Part shown: positions 22,986-35,306 of the stretch, one piece after another | How positions within the stretch are numbered: the stretch's first letter is position 1 | Layout: every line of letters starts with the position of its first letter | Source of the DNA: Trissonchulus latispiculum | Taxonomy: Eukaryota; Nematoda; Enoplea; Enoplida; Ironidae | Assembly (NCBI GenBank): GCA_030248195.1 | Contig: JASAND010030798.1 | Span: 1-64,000, forward strand | Reading direction: 5' to 3' | DNA length: 64,000 bases | Translations under genes and position numbers: made by a program | Notes under the pieces: model-generated | Told to the model about the DNA's origin: nothing | Databases searched by the model: none | What the model saw: the letters and a program-made list of their open reading frames with translations, nothing else

Positions 22986-23235
22986 CATAGGTTAACGCAG
23001 GGGGTCTGGGGGGTCCAATCCCCGCTCTCCAGTCCATATTAAATCCTCCCTCTCCAATCCAATTTAAGCAAAAATTAATTTTTAAATTAAAATTTTTGTT
23101 GAAATGTTAAAATGTTTTGTTTTATATTGTTTTGTTAAAATCGACCAAAATTTTTAACTTCTAAAAATTGAAGACTTTGTTGCAAATTTTAATAAAACTG
23201 GCGTTAGTTGTTTAAAACATTTCACTAATTTATTT
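22986..23235. repeat. CATAG-family MITE fragment
   Basis: Starts CATAGGTTAACGCAGGGGG, matching the inverted right end of the element at 17416-17822, and runs into the same kind of AAAATTT-rich centre. The second terminus was not found, so it is probably truncated. Confidence 0.5.
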
Positions 23236-23948
23236 TTAAGGAATGCTCTGCTCTGCTCAAATAAATTTGTTTACCCAAACGTACAACTATGCAGTACTTG
23301 TTTTGTGTATTGTGGTTGTAGATGCATTAGATAAATAACTATGAGTTGCTAGAGTCGGTAATTGCGATAGGCAATAATGGTCTCACTCAGCCCCGTTATC
23401 CGGTAAGCACGCCATGTCATCTTTCAGTATGTCAAAGGAAAAATTTGTAAAAAGCTGGATAGTATGAATAAAGCCCGGTTTATACTTGTCCGTTTGTCCG
23501 TTTGGGCTCTTGGGCGTAGACTCAATTGAAATGAAGTTGTCCATTTGTCCGTTGAGTCATGCGTGCTTGAGTGCGTGCTTGCGTGTGTGCGTGTGTGTGC
23601 GTGTGTGTTCGTGTGTTTGTGTGTGCGTTTGTGTGTGTGCGTTGTTGTTGCATGGGACGGCATCACGCTTCATTCGTTGCGAGGAATTTTGGTCAGGACA
23701 ATTCTGTTCCTTAGGTCTTTGGTTAACGTCATTGTTTTTGAACACTCTGTGCTTGTTCATCTGCAGGATAAATGACGTCAGCTGTAGACATTTAGATGTT
23801 ATTATTTCGCCATTAGGCGTTCGCATTATTTTCTGACGAATGATATTTAAGGAGACAGAATTTCAAACCACCTGATAAAATATGAATATTTAAATGGGCA
23901 AACTTCATCTTGGTCAGCCATTCCATTTTAATCAAAGCGCAGAAAACC
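23236..23948. other. Region upstream of paralog 2 with a GT-rich microsatellite
   Basis: A (GT/GC)n-rich tract at about 23578-23642 accounts for the Cys/Val-rich and His/Thr-rich frames seen on both strands. No gene is supported. Confidence 0.5.
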
Positions 23949-26225
23949 ATGCTATTACGGTTTATTCTGATTTCTGGTATCTTGATTGGATGCTTTGCTG
24001 TCATTTCCGGAGTAATTAAATAATTCCATAGTAAATTAAACTAATAATCTATTTAATAGAACTGCTACACTACGAACTATATATTTGTTTAGCGAAGCTG
24101 AAAACTATTAGCTATAAAGGAACAAAACTTCATAGATGACCCTGCGAAAAATTCACGGGTCTTTCCCATTATCCCCCCCATAGCTTCGTAGAAGTACTGA
24201 AGATGCACACTTTGACGGATTGAGTTGAAATTTGGTAGGGGTAGGTTTTCGGACCTGCTGATTTCAAAAATGCAAAAATTTTAAACTTTTAAAAAATTTT
24301 TAAAAATTTAAAATTTTAGTTTGGTAAGGGGGGACCAAGAGGAACCGAAAAATTTTTTGTCTTCGATTTTGCTGAAAAAATGTATATAAGGGTTTTCGGG
24401 GACGTAGAACACGAATCTGAAATCCGTTTTTCGATGCAGCTTTTTGTTAGCTCAATATAAGCTAAAGTTCTAAGCTTAAGATGTAAGCTTAGCCTGAGCT
24501 AACGAAAAGCTGGATCGAAAAACGGACTTCAGATTCGTGTTCTACGACCCCGAAAACCCCTATATACATATTTTCAGCAAAATCGAAGACAAAAAATTTT
24601 TCGGTTCCTCTTGGTCCCCCCTTACCAAACTAAAATTTTAAATTTTTAAAAAATTTTTTAAAAGTTTAAAATTTTTGCATTTTTGAAATCAGCAGGTCCG
24701 AAAACCTACCCCTACCAAATTTCAACTCAATCCGTCAAAGTGTGCATCTTCAGTACTTCTACGAAGCTATGGGGGGGGGATAATGGGAAAGACCCAAATT
24801 CACTAATATATTTTCAGAATAAGTTAGAGATTAAATAAATATTTCATTTGACCGAAAGAGGTTTAGTTTTAATGTTAGAAAATTTAGAGCTCCAATTGTC
24901 ATTATTTCAGAAAACAGTTCAGAAACGTCAAGCAACCGCCACATGCACTGATTGCAATTCTTATTGCCAATGCGCTGCTAACGCTAACGTTCAATGCAGA
25001 GGAGTATGGTAAGTATGTTTAGTACAGACAGATGCTTTAAGGTTTGCACTTTGCAGCCAGAATTTGACTCTTGCAAAAGTTCTTAATGGACATGTTTTCA
25101 TCAAATTAAAGAACATGCTTATTGTGTTCTTGTAGCACACAGTTTGGACGAAAACGAAGAAATGTCGATGCATTTAGTCGAAGCAAACGACGATATTTCT
25201 ATCCTTATGGCTATAGATATCCATATGGGTATCCCTATGGCTACACTGGATTTAATAATTTTAACGGATTCAACGGATTTAACGGAGGAGTTATTGGAAC
25301 TGGCACAAACATTGGAACGACAACGAATGTGAACACTGTGGCAGCAGCTAATATCAATTTACGAACATGTATGCAGCAATTCGGCTATACAACACCGTAA
25401 GTGAATGAATATTGAATACTCGGACCATACTTGTCTCCAAGTCTCTCCGTTTTAATAATTTTTCTTTAATTTTCAAATTATATAATAAAGTAGTACCTAA
25501 TCTGTCGAAAGCTGCAATGCATATTTTTCCGTTGCTTCAATTAAGTACACGCTTTCATTAATTAATTTGTATGTACTGATTTGCAATACTTTCCTTCCGT
25601 GTTCTCAATTATATTCCACATTGGGAAGACAGAACATATTTCGGAAATAATATTGCTCAGGAATCAAGCGATTTTTCAGTTTTGTTTGGCAAACAATAAT
25701 CTGTTATAACCGTCAGATTGACTGTTTTAGTACCAATTGCAACTGTGCTGCGACTGCCCCAACTGTGACAGCTACAACAGCATGTGTGGTAGGGACTACC
25801 TTCCAGCAGTGTTTGGCAACTCGGCTATCAACGTGCATCACAGCAACGGCGAGCGGGTAATGGACCTGTTTGATTTACGCGGCAATAAAATCGAAGTATA
25901 CAAATTGTTGTCGAAATGTTGGAGAAAAGACACAATGACATAGATGAGTCTTTCTTACGCTGGTACTTGAAGCTAGGGGCTAGCCTTTTGTAATAGTCGT
26001 CGTGCCTGTGTGCAATTTTCGCTACTTAAAAAAATTAAAGCCCCTGAGTTTTAGCCTAGGTATAGCAATAATTTGGTATCATCCTTAGTGCGTTTCATTA
26101 ATTTATTCAAATTATGTATGTTATGTATTCTGTCTGTATTTTTCAGTTGTACTCAGTCAAATACAAACACCGCTGGATATACAACGGCGCTGCAGAATTG
26201 TTTGGCAAGAATCGGAATTCGATAA
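23949..26225 (+). CDS. Secreted Cys-rich protein, paralog 2 (5 exons)
   Basis: Exons 23949-24011, 24911-25008, 25136-25396, 25731-25856 and 26147-26225 give 208 residues. Exons 2, 4 and 5 have exactly the lengths of paralog 1 (98, 126 and 79 bases) and all intron phases agree. There is a signal peptide (MLLRFILISGILIGCFA), then QKR before QATATC, six Cys in exon 2, a basic GRKRRN and SRSKRR pair, and a Tyr/Gly-rich segment (YPYGYRYPYGYPYGY) followed by FNGFNGFNGG repeats. The C-terminal modules are TNCNCAATAPTVTATT and NTNTAGYTTALQNC. There are 14 Cys excluding the signal peptide; all have a counterpart in paralog 1. The function is unknown; a structural, adhesive or peptide-like secreted role is possible. 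Intron 1 holds a 639-bp hairpin element. Confidence 0.82.
24157..24795. mobile_element. Long foldback element in intron 1 of paralog 2
   Basis: Two nearly perfect inverted arms of almost 300 bp (about 24157-24453 and 24500-24795) flank a loop of about 45 bases. The ends are GGGTCTTTCCCATTATCCCC and its inverse. A perfect 8-bp target duplication, AAATTCAC, occurs at 24149-24156 and 24796-24803. 8-bp duplications suit hAT, P or Merlin elements; the GGG terminus does not settle which. Transcribed within the intron, it would make a long double-stranded RNA hairpin. Confidence 0.88.
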
Positions 26226-26519
26226 GTTTCCACTGGCATCCGTTTGGTCATGCTGGGCTGGCTCAGCATGACTGTAGAAAATGAAAAATGTACCGTCTCA
26301 TGATCGTGTCTTATCATGTCATGTATTAAATCATTATGATTTACTTGTTTATTAGATTACATCACCTGTATTATAAGTATGCTTACAGGTGGTTCAGCTC
26401 TTCGCATTGATTTTCATCAAACACAGTCGTGTGGGAATGTTTAAGGTTTCCTCCCTCCCTCCCAAAGCTCACCGATCACGGGTATCTCTCAAAAACTACC
26501 TTCAAAAACTGGCAATGCA
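26226..26519. other. Region downstream of paralog 2
   Basis: No strong polyadenylation signal was seen. GCTCAGCATGACTG-type short inverted motifs occur near 26250-26275. Nothing else is recognisable. Confidence 0.35.
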
Positions 26520-27005
26520 AAATTCGTAGCTAGGGTTTTCGCCGAAATGGAGTTACGACCAGCCACATACACAGACTTTTGGGTTGAATTTAACGATCTC
26601 GTTAAAACGACTTATCTACGTTGCATTTGTAGCAATAAACGTGACAGAAAAACAATCTCCACATAGGCATTCTACTAAAAAACCATAAAGTTGTATCTGC
26701 AATTTATCATTGCGTATTTACCATTGTTACGTCTTTAATGGTTACAGCTAGCTGTAGGTGTATAGCTGTTGGCTACAGCTACAGCTACAGCTTTAATGAA
26801 GCTGCATATAATTAAAGTACCAAAATGCTCCTACCAAAAGACTTAACCATCATACTGCACTGATTTTGTCTAAATAATATCATTTTACACAGAGGTCACA
26901 AATTTGGATTGGTTTGATGAAAAAGTGACGCACAAATTATGAAAACGGTCCCAGTAAACCTGAATCAAATTGTAGTTCCGTCTTTATGGGTTTGGATGGC
27001 ACGAC
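26520..27005. repeat. Dispersed repeat R1, copy 1
   Basis: About 480 bases resemble 40160-40625 throughout, with shared blocks such as AAATGGAGTTA, GCATTTGTAG, CAATAAAC (imperfect), ATCATTTTACACAG and GGTCACAAATTT. Similarity is moderate, so both copies are old. No coding frame or termini were identified. Confidence 0.55.
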
Positions 27006-28125
27006 GGACTTGCTCACTCATTATGTTACTACAAATGAAACCGTAAACTCATGAGTGATTGAATAATCCCTACCTGCCTGTTTCGTAAGTCGCATCGCAT
27101 GATGATAGTTCGATACATGTTTGGACGAGTCGAGTGTAAATATTCGGATTTTATTCGGATTTAGGTTCTCAGTCACGTGTCAGTCCCCTGTTTCACAACA
27201 AAAATCCTATATCAAAAAATGTGAAGTGCTTTTGCCTCTTACAACAGAAACCGAAACATTTCTTTCAAATTTGAAAAGTAATATCACTCAACTGATTTTG
27301 ACCACTTTGCTGCTAAGTAAGGCTAATGGAGTCTCTTTTTAGCTATTGAAATGATTCAATTATATTTATGTATTAAAGGTATATTTCCGCTTGATTCGTA
27401 CCCAGATGAGATTCATTGTAACAAAGTATTGCTGATTGTCTATTTACTTTTTGGATTTTGAAGAGGATCTTATTCCTTTCACTTGTAGCAGTAAACTCCG
27501 CAGGCTGTTTCCTTCCAAAGAAACTACCCCATTTCCGGAATGAAAATTGAGTAACAATGTCGCCAAGAACGAGGATTAAGTTTCCTGCGCTACCTCCATT
27601 TTATTATGTGGGAGTCCTTGTGAACTCTTGTTCCAAATTTGTTTATTTTCCCATATGTTCAGTTAAGTTCAGATTCTTTTAGAACCTTTATATCACTTCT
27701 AACAAAGAACTTAACCTGGCGGGCCACTTCTTGTATGGAACGCATTGGAAATGTCTTGATTTAGCCATCAAAAGGTTCAAGGCTTTATTCAAAGCAGATT
27801 TAACAATTTAACATTTTAAAGACCAAACAGCTACAGCACTAATTAAAGTTTCAGCTATCAAAACGGGTTTACTAAGTTGCTACCAGTGTTTTATACAACG
27901 CTGTAGCCAATTTATGGTAGGTTTTGTTGTATTTGGATTACCTGTATTCAATTCAATCTGCCTTTTTTGTGCTAACTAAAATCTGCCGTCGATACAGAGA
28001 TGTCAAATACCATACATATACGTCCTTGTGAAAACATTTCAGGATAGTGCAGTAAGTGCTACTTGAAATAAGTGACAGGAAGAGTACGATACCGTACCCC
28101 TCCCAGTGTAATTGGCGTTAGTGAT
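27006..28125. other. Intergenic DNA, nothing recognised
   Basis: One 73-residue frame at 27121-27342 has no recognisable domain. Confidence 0.45.
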
Positions 28126-28310
28126 GCTCGGCACATTAAGGCCGAAATCTAGGGGGCACGGTTAACACTGTTAACCATGTGTTTATATGCGTTTGAACTA
28201 TGTAAAACTGATCTGATTGGCTAACCGCCTACCTTATGTGAAAATTACGTGTATAAGGTGACCCCCTTCCCCGAGATCTCGGGGGGGGCTTAGCTCAGCG
28301 TTGCTAAGCG
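28126..28310. repeat. GGCACATTAAGGCC repeat, short copy
   Basis: Shares GATGCTCGGCACATTAAGG, CATGTGTTTATATGCGTTTG, GATTGGCTAA and CCGAGATCTC with the left half of the larger foldback element at 39043-39450. It is bounded by GAAATCTAGGGGG and CCCCGAGATCTCGGGGGGG. Confidence 0.6.
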
Positions 28311-29683
28311 TGGCGATTGACCTGAAATGCCATTCATCGGCTACTTAGCTTCTACTACTGTGTAAAATGCACTGCTGCGGATTACGGTTTTTAACGGCAA
28401 CAACGTTATGATGAACCCCCGGGTTCTCAAATAATTAATTGGATCCTCCAACATTGTATATGATAATATAGTTGCATTAACTAAATGGTAGAGTTTGACA
28501 CAAAAATCATGCAGAAAACTGTGTGATAGCTTATACAGTATTTAAAAGTAAAGAAAATTTATTCATCAAAGACCCCAACATCATATATTTTCGTAATTTA
28601 TTAAGGAATCCTTATTCCAGTGTGGATATACAGTTAGGAGTAGTGTCACCTTTCATTTTCTTGAAACCTTCTTTGAACTTTGAGTTTGACCCTGACCCGC
28701 TCATGCAGCTTGCCCGAGGCGCTTGTCAAGGCTGTGGAAGCACATATCCCCGAAACGACGGCCGTCCCTTGGGTTATCTCGGATAAATGCGGAGCTGAAG
28801 GATAAGTGCCTCAGGCATTCGCTGGGAATTGCATAACTGAAGTCGTATTCTAGACTTGACATGATTCTCCACTGATAATGCAGTAAAAAAACCACTGCGA
28901 TAAGGGAGGTCCCATTTTCGAAGTTGTCATGACGAAAGGAAAACTTTTCTTAGATTTTAAATTCTGAAAAATTTCAAAAGTTTCAAAATATCGGTTTACC
29001 TGGTTTTTTCTGGAATATGCGAGGTAAAAATTTGTTCCGAAAATATATGATGCTGGGTTATTTATGAATTTTAAAGGTTGTATAGGTCACAGTCACAGCA
29101 TTCTAAACAAATTTTTGTTTACATGATGGCTTTAGCACGACTTTAGTAAGAATTAGGGTATTCTAAAACCTCAACACTGTAGCTATAAATTTTCTTAGCT
29201 TTATACATTGCTTGTCGAAAGAGTATATTTATTTTCTTAAACTTTAACACAATGGCGCTGACTTTGGTATGTTTATTGCTCAAGCCACATAAAGCCAAAT
29301 TAATTCTTAATAACAGGGCAAGATTAACTACCTATATACTAATAGTCTCGATAAGCATAGCAACGAAAATATACCATTTTGAAAAATTAACCCATCAACC
29401 GTATTAGTTACCTAACTCAGTTTTGGGCAAAAAATCTCTATACCTGTCCAAGTGTTCAACCTATACATTTATTTGACTTTTTATTAGATTTGTCATGAGA
29501 AACTTTAATCTAATGTAGCCTACCAGTGTTGTGGTGTGGTTAGTTTGAATTGGTGTAAGTACTAGTAAGGACTCCCTCTCCAATTAATAAGTTTCGTTGT
29601 TTCATGAAGTTATAACTTTGGGGAACTTTGCTTTTACAAATACCTTCAGATGCTACTTCAGATCATGTCATATATATACTCGG
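28311..29683. other. Intergenic DNA, nothing recognised
   Basis: Short frames at 28523-28786 and 28701-28895 overlap each other on opposite strands and have no family features. No repeats are obvious. Confidence 0.4.
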
Positions 29684-30196
29684 CAGTATTTGAGGCCGGC
29701 CGGGGACCGGACCGGCCGGCTGACCAGGCGTTTTGTAGTTTTTGTGTAAATATGCTGCTCCAGTTGAAGAACCTTGGCCTTCCGTGACGCATATCTAGTT
29801 TTTGTCCTAGTACTGTCGGTGCTGGAGCAGGAAGATGATGAAGAAGAAGGGTATAGAGTATGAAACTAAATGTGGATATTTTCAAAGGCTGACAGCCCGA
29901 GAGCATTTTTATTATTATAGTCCAATGAAATTTCAATTTGTTGAAAATCAAACACGTTCATTCATTATTCCGGTTACAGTGCGAGAAGCAAACAGTGAGT
30001 TAAGTAAGTTTACCATGCCGCAGTTCACGACTAGCCTTTGCTTTTCAGCATTGCCACATTTGGAGTTCATTTTAGGCTCAGTTGCCCTAAATGGTAAATT
30101 TCTGATTGTTAATTTGCAGCCCGACTGGTGGCCGGCCGGCCGGCGAGCGAAAATCGTCGGCCGGCGGCCGCCACAGGCCGGCCGATCTCAAACACT
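29684..30196. mobile_element. GGCCGGCC-rich hAT-like MITE
   Basis: The left end CAGTATTTGAGGCCGGCC and right end GGCCGGCCGATCTCAAACACT are inverted counterparts, with GGCCGG clusters just inside each end. The flanks ATACTCGG (29676-29683) and AAACACGG (30197-30204) agree at 6 of 8 bases, an eroded hAT-type duplication. Overlapping frames on both strands (29658-29951 and 29835-30218) are probably fortuitous. Confidence 0.6.
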
Positions 30197-30434
30197 AAAC
30201 ACGGTAGCATATAACTAACTTAAAACCTATTAGGCGTTTGTAGACTTCCTTATGAGCTTTTCATTGGAGTTCAGAATAAGATGCAATTGGATAAGTTTTA
30301 CGCTGTTTGTTTTACCTGAAACTGTCTTTTTTATTTTGTGAACAACCAGCTTGGAAGTCCCACATTTACCATATTTTAAACACAGAATTTTCATTTTCAT
30401 TTTTATTTTCACTTTTCCAAGCATGATGTAGCTT

Positions 30435-30436
<2 letters not shown>

Positions 30437-30512
<76 letters not shown>
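30437..30512. repeat. (TA)n microsatellite
   Basis: A pure alternating AT tract of about 76 bases. Confidence 0.95.
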
Positions 30513-30514
<2 letters not shown>

Positions 30515-30749
30515 AAAACCGTCATTTCTAGAGTCCGGCCTCTACACAGTTTAACAATTCAGCAAGGAACGGGTCTGAAAGATTTGAAAAAAAGCTAGCT
30601 AAACGTTACCTTACTTTAAGATAGCAGGCTAGTTAGGTTGCTTAAAGTTAATCTTAGGTTATTTTAGGTAAATAAACTCGCTTTAACTTTCACATTCATT
30701 TAACAACCTATTTCACAAGTTTCGCATAAAACGAGTAAATTCCAGCTAG

Positions 30750-30915
30750 CCGTGGTTGCCCAGTAGCTAAACAACGGCCAATGACTTACGGCTACCAAAG
30801 CCAATGGCTATCCAGCGACCAACGGCCAACGGCCAATTAGCTGCCATGGCCAACGTCAAACTTCGGCCAAGCCAAGCCAAGCAACCAAGAAAAATTTCGG
30901 CCAATCCCAACACTT
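30750..30915. repeat. GGCCAA-rich repeat
   Basis: Repeated GGCCAA, CGGCCAA and GCCAAGCCAAG motifs, including CCAACGGCCAACGGCCAATTA. A similar stretch ends the window at 63925-64000. It may be the end of a dispersed element, but no termini were resolved. Confidence 0.4.
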
Positions 30916-30980
30916 AGCAGCAGCATGGATTGTGCATTTGCGAATTGAACCTCTGTTAGAGTATATACAGTGTTAACACC

Positions 30981-31023
30981 TGTTTTCATTTCCCTTGTCA
31001 GTAGTATATAATTGTTATATATT
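30981..31023. repeat. 43-bp direct repeat flanking the copia block (left)
   Basis: TGTTTTCATTTCCCTTGTCA followed by GTAGTATATAATTGTTA and ATATT. The same 43 bases, with one mismatch, lie at 37744-37786, immediately right of the truncated second copy. This is far longer than a normal 5-bp copia target duplication. Confidence 0.9.
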
Positions 31024-31227
31024 AATGGGCATACACGGCCAAATAGCTGGCTTAACAGTTCAGTATCTTGCAGATAAATACCGGCTTTACTAAACGCACA
31101 ACTTCACTCTGTTAGCTTCTTGAAACTACAAAGTCATTCATTATGATTAATTACATCTTGTATCTGTCTATTAAGTCACAGTTCAAAACTCATGATATAA
31201 GTGGATACTTTTTCCTAACACTCCCAC

Positions 31228-34200
31228 TTATCCACTTATCTCATGCAAGCCAATCAAATTTCTAAATTTTTCAAATTTAACTTTTAACAGAGGCTTCGTG
31301 AGAATATCGGCTTCCATTTCGTCTGTAGGGCAGTAGACCACAGACATATCTTGGTTGTTCATCTTCTCACGAATAAAATGGTGTTTTATATCGATATGTT
31401 TGGTTCTTGAATGAGAAACGGGATTCTTTACCATGGAAATACAACTTTGATTGTCTTCAAAGATAACGGTAGGCTTGTCCTGGGCGAATCCCATTTCCTT
31501 AAGGAGACTGCGCAACCAGATTAGTTCCTTTGTAGCAAAACTGAGTGCCACGTACTCAGCTTCTGCAGTGGACAAGGCAACAGTGGGTTGTTTCTTGCTC
31601 ATCCAGCTGACTGGTCCATGAGCAAGCTTGAAGATGTAACCCATTGTAGACTTTCGGTCGTTAACGTCTCCAGCCCAATCTGAGTCAGAGAACCCACGCA
31701 GTACAAGCGGGAACTCTGACCCCTGATAAACCAATCCCAGTGACGAAGTCCCTTTGACATAACGCAAAATCCTCTTCAAAGCTTTCCAGTGCGAGAGGCC
31801 AGGATTTGAGGTGTATTGGCAGACCACTCCCACTGAAGCGGCAAGGTCAGGTCGGGTGGCAACGGCAGCATAGAGTAGACTGCCGACAATTCCTTGGTAA
31901 TCTCTCTTCTGGCTTTCGTCTAGCATTTGATCAGTAGAGACGTCTTTGTCCAACTTTAGTCCTGGTTCCATGGGCACAGAAGCAGGCTTACAATCTTGCA
32001 TACCAAATTTTTCAAGTACTTTCTCCAGATATCTCTTTTGGCTCATCACAATCATTCCTTTCTCCCTGATATATTTGATTTCCACACCCAAGTAGTAATG
32101 AACACAACCCAAGTCTTTCATTTTGAACCTTTGCTTGAGCACTTCCTTAGTATCATTCATCAACTTCGGGCTCTTTGTAACCAGCAATAAATCGTCGACA
32201 TACAAGGCCATGATGATGATCTCGTCTGCGACTGTCTTAAAGTAAAGGCATGCATCGGATTCAACTTTCTTGAAGTCTTTGGTACGCAGATATTCGTTCA
32301 AGGTTAGGTTCCAACATCTAGGTGCTTGTTTTAAGCCGTATAAGCTTCTTTGCAACTTACAAACAAACTCCTCTTTGTCCTTTTCTTTGAAGCCTTCAGG
32401 TTGTTCCATGTAGATATCCTCGTCAAGTGTTCCGTATAAGAAGGCAGTAGTAACATCCATCTGATGTATATCCATACTTTGGTACGCAGCTATGGCTAGT
32501 AGAGACCGAATGGTCGAAAACTTCACAACTGGGGCGAAGGTTTCTTCGTAATCCACCCCATAATTCTGCGAGTAACCCTTCGCCACCAGTCTCGCTTTAA
32601 ATCTTTCTACAGAACCATCCGCTTTATACTTTACTCTGAAAATCCACTTGCTTTTAATTGGAACTCTTCCTTCTGGTAATGGCACTAAAACCCATGTCTC
32701 GTTTTCCATAAGTGAATTGATCTCACTTTCGGCCGCTGCTTTCCATTCCGAGGCGTAGGTGCTTTTGGAGGCTTCACTAATTGTTGAAGGCTCATCTATC
32801 TGTCCTCCAAAACACGCATAGTGAGCAGACCTTCTTCCGGCTTCTCCAAGGAAATCCCCAATTTCTTCATATGGTAGAGGTTTTCTCTTCGTTCTTTTCG
32901 AACGTCGTAGTCGTGCTTCGGGTTCTGGTTCAACGACAGGAACTTGCTCTTCACGTCCTCGTTCTGGTAGCTCGGCTTGTTGGTCTTCACGTCTTTGTTC
33001 TGGTTCTGGTTCTTCATCAGCTTGATAATCATAATTTCTTTCTGTAGTTTGTGACTCTGACTCGGACCCAAGGGTTACAACACGCTTGGGTGACTCGGTA
33101 ACAGTGGCAACATCTTCGTCAAACCACACATCCCTGCTGATGATCACTTTTCTTTTTGTCAGATCATACAACCTGTAACCTTTTGATCTTGTGCTGTACC
33201 CCACAAACTTGCACTGAATCGACTTTGCGCCAAACTTTGACCTACTTCCTTTAGGCACATGGGCATAGGCACAGCAACCAAAAACTCTAGTGTGTGCAAC
33301 ACTTGGCTTTGCACCAAAGAACGCTTCAAACGGAGTGATGTCTTTAACCGTTTTCGTTGGTAATCTGTTTCTCAGATAGGTGGCTGTAGACACGGCTTCC
33401 GCCCAAAAGCATTTTGGCATTTTGGCCTGATGTATCATCGATCGTGCCATTTCAACCAAGGTTCTATTCATCCTTCCAGCAGTCCCATTCTGTTCTGGGT
33501 TGTTGGGTACAGTGTATTGATGCTGAATTCCTTTCTTTCTACAAAATCTTTCAAAATCAGTATTTGTGTATTCTGTTCCATTGTCTGTCCGCAAAACTTT
33601 GATTTTTCTTTCGGAGAAAGTGGTGATCTCTGCTTCAAATTCCACGAACTTCTCCAAAACTTCGCTCTTTTGTTTCAGAAAGTATACATAGACGTAGTGT
33701 GACTTTTCATCTATAAACGTCAGAAAGTATCGGGACCCACCGATCGAACGAGTTTTCATAGGACCGCACAAATCCGAGTGCACTAAATCAAGCAATCCAG
33801 CTACTTTACTCTGACTTTCTTTGGGAAAAGGTTGTCTATGCAGTTTTCCTTCTGAACAGCCCTTGCAGAACTTTAGCTTCTCGTTCTTCATTGGAGGAAA
33901 CCCATTTACCAGATCATGTGCTGCTAACTTCTTCAAACCGTGTTCACTTAAATGTCCTAATCTTTGATGCCAGAGGTCAATGGCACCATGGACAGCAGCA
34001 TTGACTGTTTCTGTAGTACTCCAACTGCAGTTCAGTTTGTACAGCTTCCCACTAAGCTGGGCTACAGCAAGTAGTTCACTTTGCCCATAAACATAACAGT
34101 TGTCTCTAGTAAACTTGACAGTTTTCTTATTCTTGGTGATAGATGTAACAGATAGAAGGTTCAGCGTCAACTTCGGAACATACAAAACATCTTTCAACAA

Positions 34201-35229
34201 AATGTTCCTTTTACCTTTTGGGAGATGCATGTCCATGCTGATATTTCCTTTTCCAACTGCTTGTACCACTCTTCCATCACCAAGCGTAATATCTTCAGAA
34301 GTTTTCAGATCCACGTAGTTTTGAATCCAATCCTTTCGAAACGTCATGTGTTGTGATGCCCCGGAGTCAATGAACCATTCTTTTGAGGCACCCAAATCAT
34401 TGCTTGTGGTGAGGAGAACATTTTGACTCCCACTTATAACCATAAAAGCTCCATCGGTTGATTCATCCGATGAATCGCCATTTGACACGGACTTGTACGC
34501 AACGTTGGCTTTTCTAGGCTTTTGATAGTTTCCGTAACCGGGACGCTTGTTCTGGTAGGAGGAGGAACCAGCTTTTGGTGCTCTGCATTCGTAGGCGTAG
34601 TGACCTGGTCTGTTGCAGTTGTAACAGTTACCTTTCTTAGGCCTTGAACTACTTTGCTGATTTCTTCGCTGACTTCTTTGCTGATCCATGGACAATGCTC
34701 TTTCAACAGTAGATTCTCCGGCTTCTTTAGTTTCTTTCTTTTTCGACTCTTCTTGTAGTAGTCGACTCTGGACAAATGGGAGGGTAAGCTCACCGCCGCG
34801 CGAATCTAAAGCCGTAATCAGATTGTCGTAGCTTTCAGGTAAGCTTGCCAGTAGAATGGTAACCAGATCCTCTTCACTAACAGGCGCATCTATCGCCGAT
34901 AGCTGATCGGAAAGATCCTTGACCTGGTTGATGTGGCTGAGCATGTCGTCGCCGTCCTTCATCATGATCCGGAACAGTCTTCGTCTAAGGTACAATTTAT
35001 TCACAAGCGTCCGCCGCTCATAATGACTCTGGAGACTTTCCCATGCCTCGCGTGCAGTAGTTGCAGACTTAACCAGAAAAATCTGGTTATCCTCCAAGGC
35101 TAGTACCAACGTTGCCAGTGCTTTGTTTCCTTTCTTTCGGTAGTCTCTGACTTGTGCTGCTGTTGCGTCGTCTGCAAGAACATCGGTTCCGTCAATATGC
35201 CCCCATAAATCTTTTTCGGTTAGTAACAC
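31228..35229 (-). pseudogene. Copia gag-pol polyprotein with disabling changes
   Basis: A 1,333-residue frame carries, in order: a Gag (UBN2-like) region; a CCHC knuckle at 202-215; protease DSGAS at 288-292; an integrase HHCC finger at about 421-458; integrase core aspartates at about 486 and 549; reverse transcriptase with QMDVTTAF (Asp near 925) and YVDD at 1010-1013; and RNase H with DSDWAGD and STAEAEY near the C-terminus. The integrase DD35E glutamate, expected 36 residues after Asp549, is Gly585 (TAGRMN where the family has VAERMN). The frame also lacks a normal start: the Gag N-terminus lies in another frame at 35220-35306. The change to Gly should abolish integration by this copy's own enzyme. 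Confidence 0.88.
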
Positions 35230-35306
35230 CGCATCTTAAACTTCCAGATGGGATAGTTACTACCGTCAAACTTCTCGATCGTTGAACTTTTTGACTTTTC
35301 AGCCAT
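35220..35306 (-). pseudogene. Copia Gag N-terminus, out of frame with the rest
   Basis: Begins MAEKSKSS and includes the conserved FDGSNYPIWKFKM motif of copia Gags, then stops at a TAA just after crossing into the main gag-pol region, where the similarity continues in another frame. A single-base indel near 35230 explains this. The longer upstream frame to 35426 covers the primer-binding site and is not coding. Confidence 0.8.

Noticed and set aside
23424..23836. His/Thr-rich and Cys/Val-rich frames
   Set aside because: By-products of the GT microsatellite.
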